DNA from: Sipunculus nudus
Taxonomy: Eukaryota; Annelida; Sipuncula; Golfingiida; Sipunculidae
DNA length: 64,000 nt
Assembly (NCBI GenBank): GCA_026874595.1
Contig: CM049314.1
Span: 60,491,300-60,555,299, forward strand
Reading direction: 5' to 3'
The notes beneath the pieces were generated by a model. It was not told the DNA's origin, searched no databases, and saw nothing but the letters and a program-made list of their open reading frames with translations. How positions within the stretch are numbered: position 1 is the first letter of the stretch; the number at the start of each line of letters is the position of its first letter. The translations under genes were made by a program, and so were the position numbers. Below, one piece after another: positions 1 to 9,987 of the stretch.

Positions 1-355
1 CTGGTAAGTATGCCAAAACTCAGGAAAGAGAGATTATATTTAATTCTGTTTAGTAGAGTTACAGTCCTTACCAAATATTGGGAGTATATATATCCATACA
101 CATTTTAAGCTACTCTAACCAATTAATGTAGATCTTGCGAAATTCAAAGATATATCGACTGTAACCTATGGACAGAAGACTTTGTTTATGGCCCTGACAA
201 AAATAATGATAACAATCATGAAGTGAATCGTCTCATTTCAAGCATATTTGAAATGAAGTATACTTCCTATATTGCCATTTAAGAACCACATTGTTAAAAA
301 ACTACAAAAACTACACATCGAATTTTGTCAGATTCACTTATGAACAGATAACTGA

Positions 356-649
356 ATGTCACACCATGAACACTTCAGCCTCATACAATCTTCTGGTCTC
401 ATAAATAATGCAAGAAATAGGCAGAGGTACCAATATGGTTCCCTGAGAGAACTTATTCTTAAATATGAGAACGCTGATGAATTATGTGACTATTTAAACC
501 TCATTAGTCTCACGGGTCTTATGAATAAGACCATTCCAGAGGTATGCGTCTCACCAGAATACAACATCAAGCGAGCAATTTTAGAAAGTTATGGACGTCG
601 ACATGTTAGGCCTGGTGAACGTATATATGCATTTCTACCTGTTCTATGA
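356..649 (+). CDS. 97-residue hypothetical ORF, unit 1
   Basis: ATG-initiated ORF directly after an in-frame stop. The product is charged and helix-prone (for example LRELILKYENADELCDYL), with no signal peptide, membrane segment or motif that I recognise. It lies between the AATAAA of the preceding unit and the upstream region of the next TRIM gene, so it could be a small gene, an exon of something larger or chance. Conservation between units means nothing because the units are nearly identical throughout. No function is proposed. Confidence 0.25.
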   Translation: MSHHEHFSLIQSSGLINNARNRQRYQYGSLRELILKYENADELCDYLNLISLTGLMNKTIPEVCVSPEYNIKRAILESYGRRHVRPGERIYAFLPVL

Positions 650-1007
650 TATAAAGGAAGGTTAGTGATTGTGAACATGGCAAATCTAGTGGGAAGAATA
701 AGAACTGCTTTAAACTTGGTAAACAGCGTTAACTACACTCAGCCTTGTGCAGGACTTTCTATTCTCCAAGGTTTTAAGCAATCCTTTCCGACCAGTTTCT
801 ATGTCTAGGCTAAGGCAGTAAAAGAAGATCAAAATACATTTAACTCCGAAGAACCCTTTTTTTTTCAAATTACAGCACAGCTGTTCATCATCAGCATTTG
901 TCAACAACAAATAAATGTTGATAACTGGTCAAGCATAAAGCATAAAATGAACCCTTTCACTTACACATTCGTGTCACGAGAAGTCAATATTTGAATAGTC
1001 TAAGTTA

Positions 1008-2507
1008 ATTTGCATGACATTTGAATTAAAAAATTATTGGCCGTTTTACCCACCTGCGATTTTATTACATTATGGGCCGTTTTACCCACTTGCGATTTTA
1101 TTACAATATGGGCAGGGTATGGTTATTACAATATGGGCCGTTTTTTATTACATTATGGGCCTTTATTACATTATGGTCGTTTTTATTACAATATGGGCCG
1201 CTTTACCCACTTGCGATTTTATTACAATATGGGCAGGGTATGGTTATTACAATATGGGCCGTTTTTTATTACATTATGGGCCTTTATTACATTATGGCCG
1301 TTTTTATTACATTATGGGCCGTTATTACAATATGGGCTGGTTATTACATTATGGGTCGTAACAGCCCTGTTTAGACATTGATATATATATATTCTTAGGT
1401 CACTAATTCCTTCGAGAGCTTTAATCAGAATGAAGAGTGTACCTAGAATCTTTTACCTGTAGATCAAAATACGAGAATCACAGTTATGATTTTGTCACTT
1501 TTGTCAGTGTAATTTGCATATTTTACATAAATTTGCATAATTAAGCAAATGATCGTCTATCCATTCTAATCAGTTGTTATGATCAATTAAAAAATATTAC
1601 TTTATGCAAGTGTTTTAGTTTCTGTTTTATTAAGGTAAGTTTAATTTGCATATTGAATGTTAAATAGTATGGATCCATAAAGTATAGGGGAATCAATGGA
1701 GAAAATTGACATTCCTATTACAAATTCTAAGCCTCACCGGCTGTCACTCGTGCTGAGCCATAATGATGGGTTTCAGCACAGGCGCTTGAATTGCTATTAG
1801 TGTAGATTTCGGTTAAATTTTTTACATTTCTGGGTTATTTTTATCCATCCCTTTATTTGAGATAGGCAGGCAAGAAGCCCCCGTCGTGACGTCCGACAGT
1901 CATGGCATAGCAACCGAGGACGCCCCTTCTGTTTGGTTTATATGTGGAGTCTTCAGATGGTGACACCGCTGACGTGACAATGGTTCAGCCAATCACGCAT
2001 GTACTTCAAATTTAGCCTGAAACCAATGTGCCATGGCTGTCGTGCCTAATTTCTGTGTGAGCTTTCCTTAACAATTTCAAATTACCCTCCTGAATAGTCC
2101 CGTAGTGGTGCAATGTAATAGCTTTTGAAACGAAGATGCTTTTAAATTACAAAACATTATACTATTGTATTAACATATGTCGCATGGCCTTGGTCGATTG
2201 AACACCAAGATATGCTTCATTATGTCGGGAGGTAATTCTATTTATCTGTCATAGGGAGTCCGACCGTCTGACGGTGAGAGTTCACCCTGCGGTACATGGA
2301 GGGACCTGTAACATGAAATACCACTGCTTGTTGTGCGATAGAGAAGCAATCTTGTATTTATATATAGAAATAAATTTATTATGTATCAAATTTAATCGAT
2401 ATATCACCTTTATGTGCGCCTGTAAATGTTTTTTATCCTTTGAACTGCCGGGGTTCAGTTGTTGCATGCGCAACAGGACACCGCTGGAAAAGGAATCCCA
2501 TGCAAAT
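1008..2507. promoter_or_regulatory. Cluster of five octamer (ATTTGCAT) motifs, unit 1
   Basis: ATTTGCAT occurs at 1008-1015, 1512-1519, 1531-1538 and 1644-1651, and its complement ATGCAAAT at 2500-2507. This is the classical POU-factor octamer. The cluster lies 1.8-3.3 kb before the TRIM start codon. Inverted or direct CCAAT elements occur near 1989 (gccaatcac) and 2624 (ctattggct). Regulatory function is inferred; the motif matches are exact. The cluster recurs in units 2 and 3, and its first four motifs in unit 4. Confidence 0.35.
1034..1358 (+). repeat. Minisatellite, 17-20 bp core within a 121-bp higher-order repeat, unit 1
   Basis: Repeats of a core close to TTATTACAATATGGGCC, alternating ACAATATGGG and ACATTATGGG. 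A longer module containing TTTACCCACTTGCGATTTTA starts at 1081 and again at 1202, a 121-bp period. All three forward frames stay open across it (1014-1361, 1037-1381, 1072-1374), giving low-complexity reads such as YYNMGR and ITLWA. I treat these as by-products of the repeat, not genes. Confidence 0.9.
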
Positions 2508-2691
2508 TAGGTGGGCAATCTATGCAAAAGAGGAATTCAGGGGGGCTTTTCCCAGGATAGACCATATTTTCATAAGCATCCTTCCCATCATACATCGCGT
2601 GTTGTCAATGATGCTAATTTCCTATTGGCTGTTCCAACTTGAAGGCTCCAGCGGCCTGACGGAGACGAAGTAATATCTGACTTAATTCAGA

Positions 2692-2697
2692 GTAAGT
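2692..2697 (+). promoter_or_regulatory. Possible 5' splice donor (GTAAGT), unit 1
   Basis: AGA followed by GTAAGT, just downstream of an inverted CCAAT box (about 2624-2630). It may end an alternative first exon of the TRIM gene. The later donor at 3297 is the better match. Confidence 0.3.
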
Positions 2698-2833
2698 GCC
2701 CATACTTTATTACATACTGATCATTCAGTAAAAGTTTTGTTCCCAAATGTTTCCAAGCATCTGTAACAATAATAATATGTGGGGTTTGACTGGTGTCCTC
2801 ACGTTACACAAGGCATATACATATCTTAGGGGT

Positions 2834-2873
2834 TTGTACGGATCCGTACAACCTTGGAGAGTATAGACTCTCC
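2834..2873. other. 18-bp perfect palindrome followed by a 7-bp-stem hairpin, unit 1
   Basis: TTGTACGGATCCGTACAA (2834-2851) is a perfect palindrome. Four bases later GGAGAGT (2856-2862) pairs with ACTCTCC (2867-2873) across the loop ATAG. The pair recurs in units 2 and 3. It lies between the two candidate 5' splice donors of the TRIM gene, so it may be intronic. Function unknown. Confidence 0.7.
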
Positions 2874-3296
2874 CCGCCAGAGGCTGCAGCGCTTGATAAG
2901 TGTTTACTGTATATGTCAGTGCTGCAAGACTGCAGCAAGTCGTGAGGTCATGTTAATCCCAGGAGACACTGGTTCTTAGGGAATGTCAGTTTCAGGATTA
3001 TGAACAGACGTTTTGTGTACACGAATCCCTGTCGCTAGACCTTCATAAACAAGTAAAATAAAATCACAAATGCTAATCGATTCACCTGAGTGGGTGCACA
3101 TACAACTAGTCGGCGTGGTTTGCGCTATATTCACCGTTTAGTGCGATCTGCTTCACTGAAGTTATGCTGTGCCTTTCAAATCAGACAAAACTGGTTTCTA
3201 CAGGAGATTGGCATAAGTTAAACCAAACAATACAAAACGTGACAGCAAAATGACTGCTTCGAGATTTACAGTATTCAGCTGATAGAGTACATTCAG

Positions 3297-4304
3297 GTAA
3301 GTGATCTTTCAAAGCTGCTCCAAGCGACCGAATGTTTTCCCCTTGAACCTGCAATTGCAGTTTTATCCTGTTCAATTTATGTGTTTGATAAGCTATTCAA
3401 ACTGGCATGCATACGCATCTTCTTTCGCTTTGGAAGAATTAAATACGCATACGCATCTTCTTTCGCGCTATATTAAAATAATGAGCCCCGACACTTTTCG
3501 AACTCTTAAGTTTAATAACTTAAAGGTTTCGTGGGAGCTACCCTTAGTAGAAGCTACTGTAGAACTTGTGTATTAAGAAAACCGTTGGGACTGGGAAAAG
3601 GTGGTCTAAATGGAGAAGTACAAAACAGCAACGAACCTTTTTCTTCAAGCATTTACCCGCGGCCCTACAGTTTCCTGCTAATTTTAATAATAAGAACGTC
3701 TTTTATCATTCCATTAAACTTGATGTAATCACATCACCTGTTAAATAAAGAGAGGTCTGTTTATTTCCCCAAAAATACCAAAATGCGCAAAATAAGACTT
3801 ATTACATTTTGAAATTTAGTGTAACATTGATCAAAGTGTAAGCAAAGGTTTTTGGGGATCGCATAATTTCCCGAGAGATTAAGACAAACGACAAAAAGGG
3901 ACACCTTTTCCCAGTAGTTTAGATATTCTTCCTTTACAAACGTCCGTCCTTCTACTGAATTTAAAGATATATTGACAAACTAACACGACAAAACGAACAT
4001 TACCTTCGTTTTTTTTTTCTTGCGAATGTAACCAAGGCTTCCTGTTCCTACTGCTCTCAAAGACCTAATAGTAGGGTAAAATTAATCAGTCAGCTGTATT
4101 TAATCGATTATTGGCATACTTCAACCATGAACCATTATTTTCGGAAAATAATCAGTATGTCAAATTTTATTCTTTATATCAGTGTCAAAGTAAAATAACA
4201 CTAAATATTATATCAAAGTTTAATATATCGTCCCCTGTTCAGCCCGATCTAAAATTAATCAGACTAAGTACTCACAGTTACAAAAAAAATCTTCTGTTTT
4301 CTAG
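3297..4304 (+). other. Predicted 5'-UTR intron of the TRIM-like gene, unit 1
   Basis: The donor CAG|GTAAGT has GT at 3297-3298. The acceptor is a pyrimidine-rich tract ending TTTTCTAG at 4304, so the coding exon starts 8 nt before the ATG. The other two TRIM loci in the window also have an acceptor 5 nt before their start codon. The upstream exon end (to 3296) would be non-coding. The intron is predicted from splice signals only. Confidence 0.55.
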
Positions 4305-4312
4305 GTTTCGAT

Positions 4313-6151
4313 ATGGCGGCTTCATCCCTTCTCCAACAGGTAGAAGATGTACTTATGTGCCATGTTTGTATGAATTCCTTAGTCGAGAGAAGTCCACGGA
4401 CGCTGCAGTGCCTACATACATTCTGTACATCATGCCTTGAGGGCACCCTCGCTAAAAGTCAAGGTACCATTTCATGTCCATTATGCCGAAAAAATACTGA
4501 ACTTCCAGATGGAAAGGTAGACAACCTCCCATTAAATTTTTCAATCGACCAGACGAATGAGATGATACGATCCTTAGGCAAGGCTGAGCTATGCAAAACT
4601 TGCTGGGCAAATGGAGAATTTGTTCATGGAACTATTAAATGTGTTTCATGTGACCGTCGACTGTGTGATGCCTGCAATGTGAGACACGACAAGATCCCTG
4701 GATTTCAATCTCACCAGAAGAAAAATATCGACATAACTAAACACAGTAAAGATCCAGATATGTGCAGAAAACATCACAGTAAATATGTACGGTTTTGCCA
4801 TGAATGCCATTTGTTTCTGTGTGTGGACTGTTTGCTAAGTAGTGATCATGACACGCATCACAGTTCCATTGAGGATATTCCTAATTTTGCGCAAAAGATT
4901 AGAGAAAAGATAGAGGAAAGGTTTAATGTCTTGACCAGGAGCATTGCGGAGAGGAGCGCATCTCTTGAAGTCTACTTGAAGAGAAAAAGCCAATGTATTA
5001 AAGTGAAACAAGAAATAGAAGAATGCGCTGAGAGTTTAAAAGCTTCAATTGACATGCAGAAAGAGCTTTTGCTACAGGAGTTAACAGATACATGTGAGAA
5101 AATATCAGACAAGGGAGTGCAGGTTATCAAAGGCATTCTTGACATGGAAAAGGAAATACACGAGTCCCTTGTACATTGTAAAGAAATAATTAATTATGAA
5201 GAAAGTATGATGAGAGGCGAAAAAGACCTTCAAACAATGCAAAGTGAGTTAGATGTTTTGAAGGAACCGCTTTTGATAAGATTTGAAAAGAGTGCTGACC
5301 CCAAAATTAGTAGACTTGTTTCAAATGAAAGCAACTATGAAACTGAGGGAGGTTCATTTGGGGCAGTCGATTGCTCATCATCGCTGGATACAATTGTGAC
5401 TACTGGAGGAAAGGAGGAACACGAGTCTCTTGTACATTGTAAAGAACAGAGTGACAATGAAATTATACATCATGAAGAAAACATGATGAGAGAGGACAAA
5501 GACCTTAAAGCAATGCAAAGTGAGTTTGATGTTCTGAAAGAACCACCATATATAAGATATGAAAAGAGTGCTGACCTGATAACCGGTAGAATCGTTTCGG
5601 ATGAAACTAAATGTAACACTGAGGGGAGTTCGGCTGAGGTAGTCGGTTGCTCATTACCATCGGATTCATTTGTAACCTCTGGATTTCATCAAGAAATACG
5701 TAAGCCTCGATTAATATGTCGCTTTGAGCACTTCGAAGCTGACGGTGGCTGTGGTATTGGAGCGCTATCTAACGGTAGAGCAGTTGTCGTTTCTGAAGAC
5801 AATAATTCTTTGAATCTGTTGAATGCACAGACAGGACGCAGCTTTAGAATTGGAGGGACCGGATCTATCACAAGTGTTTCAACATTATATGAAAGAATAC
5901 TTTGCGGAGACAATTACAGAAATATCCTTTTTGAGGTTAGTATAGTTAGGAAAAGGCTGAGAATGGAGCAAAAATACTTCATAGCATGCAGTAAAGGTTC
6001 GTTTGATCATTCCGGTAATATCATAGCGATCGGCGGTGCAAATTTAACACATCCTGGGGATGGAAAAACGATGCCAGGAAGTACAGCGCTCGAGGAAGAT
6101 TGTTGTGGATGTACAATATTCAGACTTCTGACGATATTCGACTCAGCGTAG
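4313..6151 (+). CDS. TRIM-like RING/B-box/coiled-coil protein with partial NHL-like propeller, unit 1
   Basis: A 612-residue probable ubiquitin E3 ligase. A C3HC4 RING lies at residues 16-58 (C16, C19, C33, H35, C38, C41, C55, C58). B-box 1 is at about 94-125 (C94, C97, C110, C113, C118, C121, H125) and B-box 2 at 151-182 (C151, H154, C162, C165, C170, C173, H179, H182). A charged coiled coil follows at about 190-310. An 87-residue segment beginning HESLVHCKE at residue 283 is repeated from 370. NHL-like beta-propeller strands begin near 465. The start follows a splice acceptor at 4304. The frame ends inside the propeller, and the missing blades lie in the -1 frame at 6100-6483. RING, two B-boxes and an NHL-like end resemble TRIM56- or TRIM2/3-type proteins, but I do not assign orthology. 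It is either a truncated protein or a gene with a shared frame break. Confidence 0.85.
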   Translation: MAASSLLQQVEDVLMCHVCMNSLVERSPRTLQCLHTFCTSCLEGTLAKSQGTISCPLCRKNTELPDGKVDNLPLNFSIDQTNEMIRSLGKAELCKTCWANGEFVHGTIKCVSCDRRLCDACNVRHDKIPGFQSHQKKNIDITKHSKDPDMCRKHHSKYVRFCHECHLFLCVDCLLSSDHDTHHSSIEDIPNFAQKIREKIEERFNVLTRSIAERSASLEVYLKRKSQCIKVKQEIEECAESLKASIDMQKELLLQELTDTCEKISDKGVQVIKGILDMEKEIHESLVHCKEIINYEESMMRGEKDLQTMQSELDVLKEPLLIRFEKSADPKISRLVSNESNYETEGGSFGAVDCSSSLDTIVTTGGKEEHESLVHCKEQSDNEIIHHEENMMREDKDLKAMQSEFDVLKEPPYIRYEKSADLITGRIVSDETKCNTEGSSAEVVGCSLPSDSFVTSGFHQEIRKPRLICRFEHFEADGGCGIGALSNGRAVVVSEDNNSLNLLNAQTGRSFRIGGTGSITSVSTLYERILCGDNYRNILFEVSIVRKRLRMEQKYFIACSKGSFDHSGNIIAIGGANLTHPGDGKTMPGSTALEEDCCGCTIFRLLTIFDSA

Positions 6152-6483
6152 ACCCCAACAGACAATTATACATTATTTCATATGGATCCAGCGTCAACTT
6201 ATGGAACAAAAATGGTAGAAATATCGGCAAACTTAACATTGTCCATTCCAGAAGGAAGCCATATTTTGGAGGCACAGCAGTGACTCCCGCGGGTACCATT
6301 CTTGTTGCTGACAATGCTAACCATAATATATCAGAGTACAGATTCGACGGTTCCTTTATCAGACACTTGCTTACGAAAAAGGATGGCATCCGAAATCCCC
6401 GTGGTATATCATGTGATAGTAGCGGGCGCCTGTGGGTGACTAATGATAATCATGGCGATGGCCCTTGTGTGTATCAGTTGTGA
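6100..6483 (+). pseudogene. Out-of-frame C-terminal propeller blades of the TRIM-like gene, unit 1
   Basis: This frame is open from 6019 and overlaps the end of the 612-codon ORF; it is offset by -1. Its product matches the end of the intact TRIM gene at 29161-30984: FIRHLLTKKDG here, FVRYLLTQKDG there. It also has typical blade strands such as GTILVADN and SGRLWVTND. It therefore looks like the natural C-terminus, cut off by a 1-nt loss or 2-nt gain. A 42-nt GT-AG candidate (6081-6122) cannot fix the frame because its length is a multiple of three. The listed start is only the left edge of recognisable homology. Confidence 0.7.
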
Positions 6484-7062
6484 CATGAAGTGAGTTAAAT
6501 CTGAGCTGCTAGTTTACCAGATTGCGCCGTGACTTTTCATCTGCAAAATCGATTGAGTTAAATATCATTTCCGCTGGTATCATATCAGTATAGAAAAGCG
6601 CCTTCTGAAATATAATACCAATATTGCCCATTGAACATTTTACATTATCCGAGTTACAAGTTTTATGAGATAAGTTTGAAATGTGTTTAAGAAAAATTAC
6701 CGCTTGGCACCACGGAAAGATTTGAAATTTTGAAAATTCACCACGGTTTCTATAACTGTCATATTGCTACGGTTTTTACTTTCTCACCAGTACTTAAACA
6801 GTATACGTTTGTTTTACTACATTGCAAGGTTACTAGTATCTGCCTTCATGAATTGCTGTAGGGGTAGATTTCAAATTCATGTTTTGCTATGGTAAGTTAA
6901 GATTAACATGAGGTTTTAGTGCAGGAAAAATTAGAGAAACTTTTCCCAGCAAGTTTACTTTCTGTTCAACTTTATATTCACATGTACGTGCAGTGAATGG
7001 GATATGTTAATTAAACTCATCCAGCAAAGATGAGGTTTGCGTGTGGGTCTAATGTTAATTGG

Positions 7063-7068
7063 AATAAA
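7063..7068 (+). terminator. Poly(A) signal AATAAA, unit 1
   Basis: AATAAA about 580 nt after the distal propeller frame ends, followed within 20-35 nt by a TG-rich stretch (tattgtgctgg). It plausibly ends the TRIM transcript at the unit boundary. Between 6484 and here I see only AT-rich 3'-UTR-like sequence. Confidence 0.5.
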
Positions 7069-7454
7069 ACGACGACCAGTTTCTTTTGACTATATTGTGC
7101 TGGTAAGTATGCCAAAACTCAGGAAAGAGAGATTATATTTAATTCTGTTTAGTAGAGTTACAGTCCTTACCAAATATTGGGAGTATATATATCCATACAC
7201 ATTTTAAGCTACTCTAACCAATTAATGTAGATCTTGCGAAATTCAAAGATATATCGACTGTAACCTATGGACAGAAGACTTTGTTTATGGCCCTGACAAA
7301 AATAATGATAACAATCATGAAGTGAATCGTCTCATTTCAAGCATATTTGAAATGAAGTATACTTCCTATATTGCCATTTAAGAACCACATTGTTAAAAAA
7401 CTACAAAAACTACACATCGAATTTTGTCAGATTCACTTATGAACAGATAACTGA

Positions 7455-7748
7455 ATGTCACACCATGAACACTTCAGCCTCATACAATCTTCTGGTCTCA
7501 TAAATAATGCAAGAAATAGGCAGAGGTACCAATATGGTTCCCTGAGAGAACTTATTCTTAAATATGAGAACGCTGATGAATTATGTGACTATTTAAACCT
7601 CATTAGTCTCACGGGTCTTATGAATAAGACCATTCCAGAGGTATGCGTCTCACCAGAATACAACATCAAGCGAGCAATTTTAGAAAGTTATGGACGTCGA
7701 CATGTTAGGCCTGGTGAACGTATATATGCATTTCTACCTGTTCTATGA
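7455..7748 (+). CDS. 97-residue hypothetical ORF, unit 2
   Basis: Identical product to the ORF at 356-649. Unrecognised, and possibly not a gene. Confidence 0.25.
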   Translation: MSHHEHFSLIQSSGLINNARNRQRYQYGSLRELILKYENADELCDYLNLISLTGLMNKTIPEVCVSPEYNIKRAILESYGRRHVRPGERIYAFLPVL

Positions 7749-8132
7749 TATAAAGGAAGGTTAGTGATTGTGAACATGGCAAATCTAGTGGGAAGAATAA
7801 GAACTGCTTTAAACTTGGTAAACAGCGTTAACTACACTCAGCCTTGTGCAGGACTTTCTATTCTCCAAGGTTTTAAGCAATCCTTTCCGACCAGTTTCTA
7901 TGTCTAGGCTAAGGCAGTAAAAGAAGATCAAAATACATTTAACTCCGAAGAACCCTTTTTTTTTCAAATTACAGCACAGCTGTTCATCATCAGCATTTGT
8001 CAACAACAAATAAATGTTGATAACTGGTCAAGCATAAAGCATAAAATGAACCCTTTCACTTACACATTCGTGTCACGAGAAGTCAATATTTGAATAGTCT
8101 AAGTTAATTTGCATGACATTTGAATTAAAAAA

Positions 8133-8457
8133 TTATTGGCCGTTTTACCCACCTGCGATTTTATTACATTATGGGCCGTTTTACCCACTTGCGATTTTAT
8201 TACAATATGGGCAGGGTATGGTTATTACAATATGGGCCGTTTTTTATTACATTATGGGCCTTTATTACATTATGGTCGTTTTTATTACAATATGGGCCGC
8301 TTTACCCACTTGCGATTTTATTACAATATGGGCAGGGTATGGTTATTACAATATGGGCCGTTTTTTATTACATTATGGGCCTTTATTACATTATGGCCGT
8401 TTTTATTACATTATGGGCCGTTATTACAATATGGGCTGGTTATTACATTATGGGTCG
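8133..8457 (+). repeat. Minisatellite, unit 2
   Basis: Same structure and length as at 1034-1358. It shares the C-bearing variant (atggccg) with unit 1, where units 3 and 4 have T. Confidence 0.9.
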
Positions 8458-9332
8458 TAACAGCCCTGTTTAGACATTGATATATATATATTCTTAGGTC
8501 ACTAATTCCTTCGAGAGCTTTAATCAGAATGAAGAGTGTACCTAGAATCTTTTACCTGTAGATCAAAATACGAGAATCACAGTTATGATTTTGTCACTTT
8601 TGTCAGTGTAATTTGCATATTTTACATAAATTTGCATAATTAAGCAAATGATCGTCTATCCATTCTAATCAGTTGTTATGATCAATTAAAAAATATTACT
8701 TTATGCAAGTGTTTTAGTTTCTGTTTTATTAAGGTAAGTTTAATTTGCATATTGAATGTTAAATAGTATGGATCCATAAAGTATAGGGGAATCAATGGAG
8801 AAAATTGACATTCCTATTACAAATTCTAAGCCTCACCGGCTGTCACTCGTGCTGAGCCATAATGATGGGTTTCAGCACAGGCGCTTGAATTGCTATTAGT
8901 GTAGATTTCGGTTAAATTTTTTACATTTCTGGGTTATTTTTATCCATCCCTTTATTTGAGATAGGCAGGCAAGAAGCCCCCGTCGTGACGTCCGACAGTC
9001 ATGGCATAGCAACCGAGGACGCCCCTTCTGTTTGGTTTATATGTGGAGTCTTCAGATGGTGACACCGCTGACGTGACAATGGTTCAGCCAATCACGCATG
9101 TACTTCAAATTTAGCCTGAAACCAATGTGCCATGGCTGTCGTGCCTAATTTCTGTGTGAGCTTTCCTTAACAATTTCAAATTACCCTCCTGAATAGTCCC
9201 GTAGTGGTGCAATGTAATAGCTTTTGAAACGAAGATGCTTTTAAATTACAAAACATTATACTATTGTATTAACATATGTCGCATGGCCTTGGTCGATTGA
9301 ACACCAAGATATGCTTCATTATGTCGGGAGGT

Positions 9333-9351
9333 AGTCCGCCACGTACGGACT
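9333..9351. other. Inverted repeat AGTCCG/CGGACT present in units 2 and 3, absent from unit 1
   Basis: Arms AGTCCG and CGGACT flank a 7-base loop (ccacgta). Unit 1 has only six unrelated bases at the matching place near 2235. A further run with AGTCCG and ACCGTC/GACGGT follows within 40 bp, so the area is rich in short inverted repeats. Confidence 0.75.
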
Positions 9352-9947
9352 CCATTTATCTGTCATAGGGAGTCCGACCGTCTGACGGTGAGAGTTCACC
9401 CTGCGGTACATGGAGGGACCTGTAACATGAAATACCACTGCTTGTTGTGCGATAGAGAAGCAATCTTGTATTTATATATAGAAATAAATTTATTATGTAT
9501 CAAATTTAATCGATATATCACCTTTATGTGCGCCTGTAAATGTTTTTTATCCTTTGAACTGCCGGGGTTCAGTTGTTGCATGCGCAACAGGACACCGCTG
9601 GAAAAGGAATCCCATGCAAATTAGGTGGGCAATCTATGCAAAAGAGGAATTCAGGGGGGCTTTTCCCAGGATAGACCATATTTTCATAAGCATCCTTCCC
9701 ATCATACATCGCGTGTTGTCAATGATGCTAATTTCCTATTGGCTGTTCCAACTTGAAGGCTCCAGCGGCCTGACGGAGACGAAGTAATATCTGACTTAAT
9801 TCAGAGTAAGTGCCCATACTTTATTACATACTGATCATTCAGTAAAAGTTTTGTTCCCAAATGTTTCCAAGCATCTGTAACAATAATAATATGTGGGGTT
9901 TGACTGGTGTCCTCACGTTACACAAGGCATATACATATCTTAGGGGT

Positions 9948-9987
9948 TTGTACGGATCCGTACAACCTTGGAGAGTATAGACTCTCC
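9948..9987. other. Palindrome plus hairpin, unit 2
   Basis: Same 18-bp palindrome and GGAGAGT/ACTCTCC hairpin as at 2834-2873. Confidence 0.65.

Larger units (their letters stand above)
1..7099 (+). repeat. 7.1 kb tandem unit, copy 1
   Basis: First of three complete head-to-tail copies; the sequence at 1 restarts at 7100, 14214 and 21327. The phase is arbitrary because the window opens inside the array, which probably continues to the left. The unit holds a 97-codon ORF, a minisatellite, an octamer cluster, hairpins, a 5'-UTR intron, a TRIM-like gene and an AATAAA. Copy 1 differs from copies 2 and 3 at about 2235, where 6 bases replace a 21-base stretch that includes a hairpin. It shares a 9-T run (near 859-867) with copy 2, against 8 T in copies 3 and 4. 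Confidence 0.97.

Noticed and set aside
710-910. 66-codon minus-strand ORF in units 1 and 2
   Set aside because: It crosses the poly-T run and is lost in units 3 and 4 by a single T change; no protein character.
1014-1381. Three overlapping about 100-codon ORFs in the minisatellite (all units)
   Set aside because: All three frames are open because the repeat core contains no stops; the products are low-complexity repeats.
4111-4440. 109-codon ORF overlapping the TRIM start (all units)
   Set aside because: It runs through the predicted intron and then reads the RING exon in the wrong frame.
6040-6125. Programmed -1 ribosomal frameshift or tiny intron joining the two TRIM frames
   Set aside because: The A-run at 6064-6068 does not make a proper slippery heptamer in phase, and the 42-nt GT-AG candidate does not change frame. 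A plain indel is simpler.
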